DNA of 52,769 nucleotides. It comes from Planctomycetaceae bacterium (GTDB taxonomy: Bacteria > Planctomycetota > Phycisphaerae > Phycisphaerales > SM1A02). The DNA lies in the NCBI GenBank assembly GCA_947492385.1, contig CANLMX010000013.1, forward strand, positions 1 through 52,769. Reading direction: 5' to 3'. Under the pieces are notes generated by a model. The model was given only the letters and a program-made list of their open reading frames with translations. It did not search any database and had not been told where the DNA came from. Made by a program: the position numbers and the translations under genes. Shown piece by piece: positions 22,763-31,490 of the stretch (position 1 is the stretch's first letter; each line of letters opens with the position of its first letter).

Positions 22763-23442
22763 CCGCCATGGATCCCGGCACCGTCCACGACCGTGCCCCC
22801 GACCGACCGATCGTGATCTTCGGAGGCACGTTCGACCCGCCGCACCGGCGCCACGTGGAGCTCCTTCGCGGCGTCGACGCGCTGCTGCGCGCGAAGCAGT
22901 CGCTGGTGATCCCGGCCTGGCGCAACCCGCAGCGCAGCGAACCGGGCGCGTCGGGCCAGGACCGGCTGGCCATGGCGGAGCTCGCCTTCGCGGGCCTGCC
23001 GGACGTGGTGGTCTCGGACATGGAACTCACCGTGGGCGCGCCGAGCTACTCGATCGACACCGTGCGCCGCATCCACGCGATGCAGGAATCCGGCCAGGTG
23101 ATGCGCGGTCCGCTGCGCTTGCTGATCGGGAGCGACCAGGCGCTGAACTTCACGTCATGGAAGGACTGGGCCGATCTTGCCGCGCTGGCAACGCCCGTCG
23201 TGGTGCTGCGCCCGCCGCACACGCGCGAAGACTGGCCGAAGCTGGTGCACGAGCGCCACGGCGAGCAATGGGCCCCGCGCTGGATCGAGTGGACGCTGCC
23301 GATCGACCCGGTGGACGTGTCGGGCACCGACATCCGCGCGAAGATCGCCAAGGGCGAACCTCTCGGCGACCGGCTCCCTGAAGCGGTCGCGCGCTACGTG
23401 CGCTCGGCCGGGCTCTACGGCGTCACGCCGGCTCGATCGTGA
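22759..23442 (+). CDS. nadD: Nicotinate-nucleotide adenylyltransferase
   Basis: This 227-residue protein transfers AMP to nicotinate mononucleotide in NAD synthesis. The N-terminal IVIFGGTFDPPHRRH is the nucleotidyltransferase P-site. The usual HxGH reads HRRH, so the glycine is replaced by arginine. LLIGSDQALNFTSWKDW and VDVSGTDIRAKIAKGEPL (the ISSTxIR position) support NadD over other adenylyltransferases. ATG 22759 overlaps the preceding TGA. The 3' end overlaps the opposite-strand gene 23423-24388 by 20 bp. Confidence 0.9.
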   Translation: MTAMDPGTVHDRAPDRPIVIFGGTFDPPHRRHVELLRGVDALLRAKQSLVIPAWRNPQRSEPGASGQDRLAMAELAFAGLPDVVVSDMELTVGAPSYSIDTVRRIHAMQESGQVMRGPLRLLIGSDQALNFTSWKDWADLAALATPVVVLRPPHTREDWPKLVHERHGEQWAPRWIEWTLPIDPVDVSGTDIRAKIAKGEPLGDRLPEAVARYVRSAGLYGVTPARS

Positions 23443-24388
23443 ACTTGTGGATCTCGCTGTAGGTTCGCCGCGGCGAGAGCGACTGCAGAAACTCGGGCCG
23501 GTCGTCGAACGCGACGCGGTCGAGCGTGTACCACTGGCCCGTGAATCGCCATTCGTCCTGAAGCTCGAGGCGCGACTCGATCATCTGCTGAACCTCGGCG
23601 ATGCTGCCGGCGGTGACCCACGCGAAGAGGTAGCCGAGCCGCGGCTCGTCCTCGTCGGCGCCCTCGACGATCGCCACCGCGTCCCAGAGCGTTCGGCCCA
23701 CGTGACGCCCGCGCTCGTCGAGGTTGTCCTCGGGGTCCTCGTCGAGCTCGAGGCCCCACGACTCGCGAAGCTGGAAGATGATCTCGTCGAGGTCCGGGCA
23801 CTGGCGGTCGTCAAGTTGCAGGATCTCGCGCGGCTTGAACGGCGGCTCCGGGCGCTCGTCGAGGTCGGACGGCCACGTCTCGGCGACCTCCTCCAGCCCG
23901 TGCGAGGCCATGATGCGCTCGACCTCGTCGCGCATCGAGACGGGCACCAGGACGTCGACGCCCTTCCAGCTGTCGAGCACCACCTCCATGGCGGGCTCCT
24001 CGCTCTCGGCGCCGACCGACAGCGAGCCGTCCTCGACGATCACGTCGCGGTACTCCTTGAGCACGCGCCGGAACTCGTCGAACGGCATGGGTTCCTCGGC
24101 CGCGAACACGTCGACCGTGCGGAACGCGTCGCGCGAGGTGGCCTCCAGCAGCGGGAACACCTCGTCGGGCAGCAGCTCGAACAGGTCGTCGAGCAGGGGC
24201 TCCACCTTCTCGATGCTGGTCACCGCGTAGAAGCGCAGCGCGGGTGGCGCGTCCTCAGGCATGTCCGCCTCGGTCACCGTGTACCCGTGCGCGGGCGCGG
24301 GCAGGTCGACGGGTTCGAGGCCCAGCGGCAGCCAGTGGCTTCCCACGCGGAGGCGTTCAAGGTCGGTGCGCAGCGCGAACGTCTTCAT
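23423..24388 (-). CDS. Hypothetical acidic cytoplasmic protein
   Basis: This 321-residue protein is notably rich in Asp and Glu (for example GLELDEDPEDNLDERG and FDEFRRVLKEY), with no signal peptide or membrane segment. Two similar charged helical stretches bracket a central strand-rich region (MEVVLDSWKGVDVLVPVS). I do not recognise a family and see no catalytic motif. It follows livF on the same strand with a 43-bp gap but has its own TACACT box 10 nt upstream of ATG 24388. It overlaps the end of nadD by 20 bp. Confidence 0.75.
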   Translation of the reverse strand: MKTFALRTDLERLRVGSHWLPLGLEPVDLPAPAHGYTVTEADMPEDAPPALRFYAVTSIEKVEPLLDDLFELLPDEVFPLLEATSRDAFRTVDVFAAEEPMPFDEFRRVLKEYRDVIVEDGSLSVGAESEEPAMEVVLDSWKGVDVLVPVSMRDEVERIMASHGLEEVAETWPSDLDERPEPPFKPREILQLDDRQCPDLDEIIFQLRESWGLELDEDPEDNLDERGRHVGRTLWDAVAIVEGADEDEPRLGYLFAWVTAGSIAEVQQMIESRLELQDEWRFTGQWYTLDRVAFDDRPEFLQSLSPRRTYSEIHKFTIEPA

Positions 24389-24398
24389 GGACGTCGCG

Positions 24399-24404
24399 AG
24401 TGTA
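24399..24404 (-). promoter_or_regulatory. -10 box of the acidic hypothetical gene
   Basis: Minus-strand TACACT is followed by 10 nt and ATG 24388, giving a leader of about 3 nt. No Shine-Dalgarno is present. Confidence 0.4.
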
Positions 24405-24431
24405 GGCGCACGCGCGCCCGGCACAAAGCCC

Positions 24432-25150
24432 TCAATGCCCGAGGTACGCGGCCCGCACGCGCTCGTCGCGCAGGAGCTCCGCGCCGGTTCCGGAAAGCGC
24501 CACGTTCCCGGTCTCGAGGACGTACGCCCGGTCGCTCATCCGCAGCGCGGCGTTTGCGTTCTGCTCCACCAGCAGGATGGTCACGCCTTGCGCGCGAAGC
24601 ACGTCGCGCACGGTGCGGAAGATCTGCGCCACCAGCAGCGGCGCGATGCCCATCGACGGCTCGTCCATCATCAGGAGGCGCGGCCTGCTCATGAGGGCGC
24701 GCGCGATCGCGAGCATCTGCTGCTCGCCACCCGACAGCGTGCCGCCAAGCTGCCCCGCGCGCTCGCGCAGGATCGGGAACATCCCGCACATGCGATCGAT
24801 GTCCTCGGCGATGCCCGCGCGATCCGTGCGGGTGAAGGCGCCCATCTCCAGGTTCTCGCGCACGGTCAGGCGCGGGAAGATGCGGCGGCCCTCGGGCACC
24901 TGCACCAGCCCCAGGCGCACCACCTGTTCGGGCGCCATGCCCGCGATCGAGCGTCCGTCGAACTCGATGCACCCCGTGGCCTGGCGGTGGATGCGGGAGA
25001 TGGACATCAGCGTCGTCGACTTGCCCGCGCCGTTGGCGCCGATGAGCGAGACGATCTCGCCGGCATGCACCTCGAGGTGGACGCCATGCAGCACCTCGGC
25101 GCGACCGAAGGCGCACTTCAGGTTCGCCACGCGCAGGAGCGGCGCGGCGC

Positions 25151-25154
<4 letters not shown>
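24432..25154 (-). CDS. livF: Branched-chain amino acid ABC transporter ATPase LivF
   Basis: This 240-residue ABC ATPase has Walker A GANGAGKST (39-47), EGRRIFPRLTVRENLEMG (Q-loop/family motif), signature LSGGEQQMLAIARAL, Walker B LLMMDEPSMG and the switch histidine region replaced by LLVEQNANAAL (VEQN is the normal LivF variant). It energises import of branched-chain or other amino acids with LivG. It is last in the livJHMGF operon, and its ATG overlaps the livG stop by 4 nt. Confidence 0.95.
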
Positions 25155-26184
<1,030 letters not shown>

Positions 26185-26188
<4 letters not shown>

Positions 26189-27306
26189 GCGCGGACCCCC
26201 TCGGAGCCCGGCGGCACGGGCTGGGGCGGATCCTCGTGCACCGCGCGCGGCGGCAAGATGCCCTGCGGCCGGAAGACCATCATCAGGACGAGCGCCAGCC
26301 CGAAGAGCAGGAACTTCCAGTTGGTGGGCGTCAGCAGCACGTTGTGCGCCCAGGTGCGCACGAAGTGCCAGGCGTGCGCGAGCATGCCTGCGTCTGCGGC
26401 GGGGGCCGCGGCAGCCATGCCCTCGGCGCCCGAGCCGAGCACCTCGGTGAGCCGCACGAGGACGATCGAGTTCATGCCGACCATCACGAACGCCCCCAGG
26501 AGCGTGCCGCGGACGCTGCCGATGCCGCCCACGATCACGATGCAGAGCGCGATGATCGAGACCTCGAAGCCGTAGTTGGACGGCTCGCCCGAACTCGACA
26601 GCCGGCTCACGAGGAGCGCGCCGGACAGGGCGGCCAGCGCGGCGCACGTGGCGAAGGCCAGCATCTTCGCGCGGTCGGGGCGGATGCCCATGGCGCGGCT
26701 GGCGAGCTCGTCCTCGCGGATCGAGATCCACGCGCGCCCGACGCGGCTGCGCTCGAGCGCACGCACGCCGACGAACGTGGCGACCACGAATCCGAGGTAC
26801 AGCCAGTACTGGCCACGCGCCTCGAGCGGCGTCCCCAGGAGCGACGGCGGCGGCAGCGGATTGATGCCCTGCGTGCCCTTGGTGATCGCATCGAGGTTGA
26901 CCAGCACGTCCTTCACGATCTCGCCGAAGCCGAGCGTGACGATCGCGAGGTAGTCGCCGCGCACGCGCAAGGTCGGCGCCCCCAGCGCGAAGCCCGCGAG
27001 TGCACCGATCGCGCCGGTGACGGCGAGCGCGGGCCAGAAGCCGAGCTGGAAGGGGTAGACCTCGCACGTCGCGATCGAGTACGCGTAGGCGCCGATCGCG
27101 GCAAACGCGGCGACGCCCAGGTTCAGGAGGCCCGTGAACCCGGTGAGGACGTTGAGCCCCAGCGCGAGGATCGCGTAGATGAAGACCTCGGTCAGCGGCT
27201 CGCCCACCTGCAGTGACGCCGGCAACGCAGGCTCGACCAACGGCCACGCGGCGAGCGCGGCCAGACCGGCAACGGGTACCCACGGGTTGCGGCGCGCGGC
27301 GGCCAT
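26185..27306 (-). CDS. livM: Branched-chain amino acid ABC transporter permease LivM
   Basis: This 373-residue permease has about nine hydrophobic helices. LivM hallmarks are NVLTGFTGLLNLGVAAFAAIGAYA, LRVRGDYLAIVTLGFGEIVK, GRAWISIREDELASRAMGI (the ATPase-coupling EAA-like loop) and VIVGGIGSVRGTLLGAF. A longer periplasmic loop with GSGAEGMAAAAPAADAG precedes the last helix, which ends FRPQGILPP. The start ATG 27306 shares one base with the livH stop (TGATG). It pairs with LivH to form the channel. Confidence 0.93.
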
Positions 27307-28352
27307 CAGACCTTCTCCCTCAGCTTGGCGCCCAGCAGCCCCGACGGCCGGAAGACCAGGATCAGGATGAGGAGCCCGAAGACGATCGCGTTGGTCCAGC
27401 GCGCCTCGACGTAGCCGTCGCTCATGGCGCGCACGACGCCGATCACGAGCCCGCCGAGCACCGCTCCCGGCAGGTTGCCGATGCCGCCGAGCACGGCCGC
27501 GATGAACGCGTCCATGCCCATGCGGTAGCCCATCTGGAACCCGACCGTCTGGTTGTAGATGCTGTAGACGACCGTGGCGAACCCGCCGAGCGCGCCGCCT
27601 ATGAAGAACGTCGCGCCGATCACGCGTTCCACGTCGATGCCCATCAGCGACGCGGCGGTGGGATTCTGCGCGACTGCGCGCATGGCCTTGCCGAGCTTCG
27701 TGAAGCGCACGAGCCACGTGAGGGCCAGCATGAGCGGTACCGTCACCGCCAGCACCAGCACGTCCGGGCGCGAGACGATGACGTCGCCCACCGTGAACGC
27801 GGGCTTCGGCTCGACGAGCGCAGGGAACGCCTTCGGGGCCGCGGCACTGGTGCCGCCTGCGAAGACCTCCATAGGCAGGCCGCCCCAGAAGAGGCCCAGG
27901 TTGACGAGGACGAAGCTCGCGCCGATGGCACTCACCAGCAGGCTCAGCTTGCTGGCGCTGCGCAGCGGCCGGTACGCAAGCCGGTTGATCGACCAGTTGA
28001 GCGCGCCGCAGAACGCGGCGGTGGCCAGGAGCAGCGCCACCAGGCCCGCCGTGCCCCCCGCGCCCCCGGCGCCCTCGAGGGCAAAGGCGCCGACCGCAGT
28101 CAGCGCGAAGAACGCCCCGAGCATGCACAGGTCGCCGTGCGCGAAGTTGATGAGCTCGACGATGCCGTACACCATCGTGTAGCCGATGGCGATCAGCGCG
28201 ATGATCATCCCGTTGGACAGCCCGGTGACGAGCTGCTGCGAGAACACCTCGGACGAGCTCAGGACGCCGTCGCTGGCGAACGCGGGCAGCGAGTCCGCGC
28301 GCGCGAGCGCGAGGATCGCAAGCTGATCCGCGGCCGCCGCGGCGCGCAGCAT
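27306..28352 (-). CDS. livH: Branched-chain amino acid ABC transporter permease LivH
   Basis: This 348-residue permease has an extended N-terminus (about 45 residues) before the first core helix GLSNGMIIALIAIGYTMVYG. Other LivH marks are IVELINFAHGD, LGKAMRAVAQNPTAASLMG (coupling loop) and AAVLGGIGNLPGAVLGG. ATG 28352 is preferred to GTG 28355; both overlap the livJ stop (GTGATG). It forms the membrane channel with LivM. Confidence 0.93.
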   Translation of the reverse strand: MLRAAAAADQLAILALARADSLPAFASDGVLSSSEVFSQQLVTGLSNGMIIALIAIGYTMVYGIVELINFAHGDLCMLGAFFALTAVGAFALEGAGGAGGTAGLVALLLATAAFCGALNWSINRLAYRPLRSASKLSLLVSAIGASFVLVNLGLFWGGLPMEVFAGGTSAAAPKAFPALVEPKPAFTVGDVIVSRPDVLVLAVTVPLMLALTWLVRFTKLGKAMRAVAQNPTAASLMGIDVERVIGATFFIGGALGGFATVVYSIYNQTVGFQMGYRMGMDAFIAAVLGGIGNLPGAVLGGLVIGVVRAMSDGYVEARWTNAIVFGLLILILVFRPSGLLGAKLREKV

Positions 28353-29608
28353 CACTTGGCCTGGCCCGTCCCGCCGCCCGCGGCCTTCACGAACGCGAAC
28401 TTGCCGTCCTTGACGGTGTTGATGCTCATCAGGCGGTTCGTCGTGTCGCCGTTGGCGTCAAAGCTCCAGGTGCCGAGCGCACCCTGGAAGTCCTTGGTCG
28501 CGGCGACGGCGGCGAGCACCGCCGCGCGGTCGTTCTTCGTGGCCGCGCGGTCGATCGCGTCGAGCAGCACCTTGCAGGCCTCGTAGCCGTAGACCGCGTA
28601 CGCCTCGGGCACCTCGCCGTGCTTCTTCTTGTAGCGCTCGACGAACTCGGCGCCGCGGCCGGTCAGCTGCTCGGAGGGCAGCCCGCCGAAGGTGATGTAG
28701 ACGGAGCCGGATTCGGGGGCCATCGCGTCCTTGCCCGCGGCCTCGATATAGGCGTTCTCGAACGTGCCGTCAGGGGTCACGAACGGGACCTTGCAGCCCC
28801 CCGAGCGCAGGTCCTTCAGGATCTGTGCCGCGTTCGTCTGCGTGGTGCCCCCGTAGAAGACGACGTCGGCGCCGGTGGAACGGATCTTCGTGACGAGCGA
28901 GCGGTAGTTCGACGCCTTCGGGTCAATGCCCTCGAAGCCCGCGACCTCGATGCCCATGCCCGGGGCGCTCTTCTTGAAGACGTCGGCAATGCCCTTGCCG
29001 TAGAGCTCGCGGTCGTGCAGGATGAACGCCTTCTTCGACCCGAGGTCCTTCGCGCAGAACTCACATGCGACGGCGCCCTGGATGTCGTCGGTGGGCACGA
29101 CGCGGAAGTACGAGATCGTGCCAGACGGGCGGTAGATCTTCGGCTCGTTCGCCTCGCCCGCGCCGGGCTTGGTCAGGCCCGGGTAGGTGTTGCCGGGGCT
29201 CACCATCACGAGGCCGGCCTTGTTGAGGATGGGCATGGCGATCTTGGCGGCGCCCGAGTTGTAGGTCCCGATGTAGCCGACGCAGGTGGGGTCCTTCGCG
29301 GCCTTGTTCGCGTTGGCGGCCTCGATGTTCTGGTCCCAGTTGCCCTTCTGCGGGCTGGCGTCGTCCATGTCCTCGTACCGGATCTCGAACTCGCCGATCT
29401 TCCCGCCGCGCTCCTCGATCGCCATCTTGATGCCGTTGACGATGCTCGTCGTCTGGCTGTTGGCGCTGCCCGTGCGCGGGAGGCTGCTGACGATCGTCAG
29501 GGAGGGCGGCGCGGCGGAGCCGGTCGCGGCGGGCGCGGAGGGCGCGGCGGCGATCAGCAAGGCGGAGATGGCACACGCGGCGAGCGCGGAAGCGGTCTTT
29601 CGGAGCAT
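28352..29608 (-). CDS. livJ: Branched-chain amino acid ABC transporter substrate-binding protein
   Basis: This 418-residue periplasmic binding protein has a signal peptide (SALAACAISALLIAAAPSAPA). The type I binding fold follows: SLTIVSSLPRTGSANSQT, NGIKMAIEERGG, VGYIGTYNSGAAKIAMPI, GLVMVSPGNTYPGLT and FILHDRELYGKGIADVF. It delivers amino acids to LivHM. It heads the liv operon. Minus-strand TATGAT, the best -10 box in the window, lies 8 nt upstream of ATG 29608 and there is no Shine-Dalgarno. Confidence 0.93.
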   Translation of the reverse strand: MLRKTASALAACAISALLIAAAPSAPAATGSAAPPSLTIVSSLPRTGSANSQTTSIVNGIKMAIEERGGKIGEFEIRYEDMDDASPQKGNWDQNIEAANANKAAKDPTCVGYIGTYNSGAAKIAMPILNKAGLVMVSPGNTYPGLTKPGAGEANEPKIYRPSGTISYFRVVPTDDIQGAVACEFCAKDLGSKKAFILHDRELYGKGIADVFKKSAPGMGIEVAGFEGIDPKASNYRSLVTKIRSTGADVVFYGGTTQTNAAQILKDLRSGGCKVPFVTPDGTFENAYIEAAGKDAMAPESGSVYITFGGLPSEQLTGRGAEFVERYKKKHGEVPEAYAVYGYEACKVLLDAIDRAATKNDRAAVLAAVAATKDFQGALGTWSFDANGDTTNRLMSINTVKDGKFAFVKAAGGGTGQAK

Positions 29609-29616
29609 GGCGGCGA

Positions 29617-29622
29617 ATCATA
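29617..29622 (-). promoter_or_regulatory. -10 box of the liv operon (leaderless type)
   Basis: Minus-strand TATGAT (5 of 6 to TATAAT) is followed by 8 nt (TCGCCGCC) and ATG 29608. It is divergent from the SYLF lipoprotein gene, whose TATCGT lies at 29662-29667. Confidence 0.55.
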
Positions 29623-29661
29623 GCCATGGGGAAAATTCCCTTGCGGTCCCGGACCGCACGG

Positions 29662-29667
29662 TATCGT
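29662..29667 (+). promoter_or_regulatory. Possible -10 box of the SYLF lipoprotein gene
   Basis: TATCGT lies 30 nt before ATG 29698, with a strong AGGAAAGGA Shine-Dalgarno between. This gene therefore has a short leader, unlike the leaderless set. TTGCGG (29641-29646) is a poor -35 with a 15-bp spacer. Confidence 0.35.
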
Positions 29668-29697
29668 CCCGCCTTCCCCCAGGAAAGGAACCCACGC

Positions 29698-30252
29698 ATG
29701 AAGAACCTCGCCATCGCCACCGTGCTCGGACTCGCCGCCTCGACGCTGCCTCTTGGCTGCGGACCCAGCTCCAGCCTGCCCCCCGAGGAGCAGGTGAAGA
29801 TCCTGAAGGGCGACGTCGAGTCGACCATCGAGACCTGCAAGAGCAAGTACCCATCGAACGCCGGCGAGTTCAAGAAGGCGTACGCCTACGCCGTGTATCC
29901 GTCCGTCGGCAAGGGCGGCCTGATCGTCGGCGGGTTCCAGGGCAAGGGCCTGGTCTACGAGGGCGGCGCGCTGGTGGCCCGCAGCGAGATCGGCGGCGGA
30001 ACGGTCGGCGCGCAGATCGGCGGCCAGTCGTTCTCCGAGGTGCTCTTCTTCAAGGACAAGGCCTCGTTCGAGAAGTTCAAGCGCGGCGAGACGGCGTTCC
30101 AGGCGGGCGGCAGCGCCACCGCGGGCACGGCCAGCGCCAGCGCGGCCAACGACTACAAGGACGGCGTCATGGTGCTCACGTTCGGCGGCGGCGGCCTCAT
30201 GCTCGAGGGCGTCATCGGCGGCCAGACCTTCAGCTACGAGCCGATCAAGTAA
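29698..30252 (+). CDS. SYLF/YSC84-domain lipoprotein
   Basis: This 184-residue protein has a lipoprotein signal ending in the lipobox LPLGC. The SYLF domain follows: FKKAYAYAVYPSVGKGGLIVG, GGFQGKGLVYEGGALV, GGGTVGAQIGGQSFSEVLFF and a final GGGLMLEGVIGGQTFSYEP. SYLF domains bind phosphoinositides in eukaryotes; the bacterial role is unsettled. ATG 29698 is chosen because it has AGGAAAGGA at proper spacing, while the upstream in-frame Met adds a non-signal extension. It is monocistronic and faces lpxB tail to tail. Confidence 0.88.
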   Translation: MKNLAIATVLGLAASTLPLGCGPSSSLPPEEQVKILKGDVESTIETCKSKYPSNAGEFKKAYAYAVYPSVGKGGLIVGGFQGKGLVYEGGALVARSEIGGGTVGAQIGGQSFSEVLFFKDKASFEKFKRGETAFQAGGSATAGTASASAANDYKDGVMVLTFGGGGLMLEGVIGGQTFSYEPIK

Positions 30253-30259
30253 CGACCGG

Positions 30260-31405
30260 TCACGACTTCAGGAACCCACGCACGACCTCGGCCGCCTCGC
30301 GGCCGGGGTCGTGTCCTTCGAAGCGGCGCGCGACGGCGTCGAGGTCCCGTGCGGTGCGCGCGCGCGCCGCAGGGTCGTCGAGGTACGGCGCGAGCGCACG
30401 CACGACGGGCCCGATGCCGCCCGCGTACGGCACGAACTCGGGCACGATGCGGCGGCCGGCGACGATGTTCGGCAGCAGGCGGTCGGGCATGGTGAGGATG
30501 AACCGCGACGCAAGCGCGCGGAACCATCCCACCCAGTAGACGGCCACCATGGGCTTGCGCTGGTGCGCAAGGTCGAGGCTCACGGTGCCGCTCACGTTGA
30601 GCGCGCAGTCGCACCACGCGATGGCCGCGTCCGGGTCGCCGTGCGCCACGTGCAGGTTCGCGGGCCAGGCGCCGCCGCGCGCGGCATCGCGCACGAGCGG
30701 CACCAACGCCTCGTTCGCAGCCATCACCACGCCGACAAGGCCGGGCCGTCCGTTGCATGCGGTGCGGAAGGCTTCCAGCATGCGGGGCATGTTGGTGCGC
30801 ACCTCTGACGAGCGGCTGCCAGGAAGGAGCAGGAGCTTCGGCCCGCCCGGGGGGAGCGCGGCGGCCCGCGCGCGCGCGGCGTCGTCCACCGGGTGCGCGA
30901 GCACGGGGTGTCCCACGAAGTGCGCGCGGACGCCGCGCGAGCGGAACCACTCTTCCTCGAAGGGCAGCAGGCACATGATGGCGTCGCTGGTGCGGCGCCA
31001 CTTGCGGATGCGCCACGGCGCCCACGCCCAGAGCTGGGGCGCGACCAGGTTGACCACGCGCGAGCCGCCGGCCGGCCCGCGGCCGTGGCGCTTCATCCAT
31101 GAGGCGATGTGCCAGTTGGCGGCCGGGCTGTCGACCGGAACGTGGACGTCGACCGGGTTGCGCGCAACCCACGCCTGGATGTCGCGCACGATGCGCCGCA
31201 CTTCCATGATCTTCCGGAGGCCCACCAGCGTCATCGCGCCGTCGCGGGCGGTCTCGCCGACCAGTTCGCAGCCGGCCTCGCGCATGCGCGGGCCGCCCCA
31301 TCCGATGACGCGGACGCCGGGCGCCGAGGCGAGCAGCGCGCGCACGAGCGGCGCGGCGTGGGCGTCGCCCGAGGGCTCAAACGCGGTGACGAGGACCGTG
31401 GGCAC
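30260..31405 (-). CDS. lpxB: Lipid-A-disaccharide synthase
   Basis: This 381-residue GT19 enzyme condenses UDP-2,3-diacylglucosamine with lipid X. Motifs are VTAFEPSGDAHAAPLVRAL, VNLVAPQLWAWAPWRI, PFEEEWFRSRGVRAHFVGHPV and LLLPGSRSSEVRTNMPRMLEAF. NVSGTVSLDLAHQRKPMVAVY follows, near the sugar-nucleotide site. GTG 31405 gives the expected length, and TATGTT lies 6 nt before it. It implies a lipid A-containing outer membrane. No other lpx gene is nearby. It is divergent from aspS. Confidence 0.93.
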   Translation of the reverse strand: MPTVLVTAFEPSGDAHAAPLVRALLASAPGVRVIGWGGPRMREAGCELVGETARDGAMTLVGLRKIMEVRRIVRDIQAWVARNPVDVHVPVDSPAANWHIASWMKRHGRGPAGGSRVVNLVAPQLWAWAPWRIRKWRRTSDAIMCLLPFEEEWFRSRGVRAHFVGHPVLAHPVDDAARARAAALPPGGPKLLLLPGSRSSEVRTNMPRMLEAFRTACNGRPGLVGVVMAANEALVPLVRDAARGGAWPANLHVAHGDPDAAIAWCDCALNVSGTVSLDLAHQRKPMVAVYWVGWFRALASRFILTMPDRLLPNIVAGRRIVPEFVPYAGGIGPVVRALAPYLDDPAARARTARDLDAVARRFEGHDPGREAAEVVRGFLKS

Positions 31406-31411
31406 GTCGGG

Positions 31412-31417
31412 AACATA
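31412..31417 (-). promoter_or_regulatory. -10 box of lpxB (leaderless type)
   Basis: Minus-strand TATGTT is followed by 6 nt and GTG 31405. No Shine-Dalgarno is present. Confidence 0.4.
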
Positions 31418-31471
31418 CGCCGGGCGCCATGTTCGGACTTTCGGCCGGAAATCGGGACGGGACGCCCGACG

Positions 31472-31477
31472 TATTCT
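31472..31477 (+). promoter_or_regulatory. -10 box of aspS
   Basis: TATTCT lies 13 nt before ATG 31491, so the leader would be about 6 nt of C-rich sequence without a Shine-Dalgarno. Confidence 0.45.
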
Positions 31478-31490
31478 TCTCCCCCTCCCC

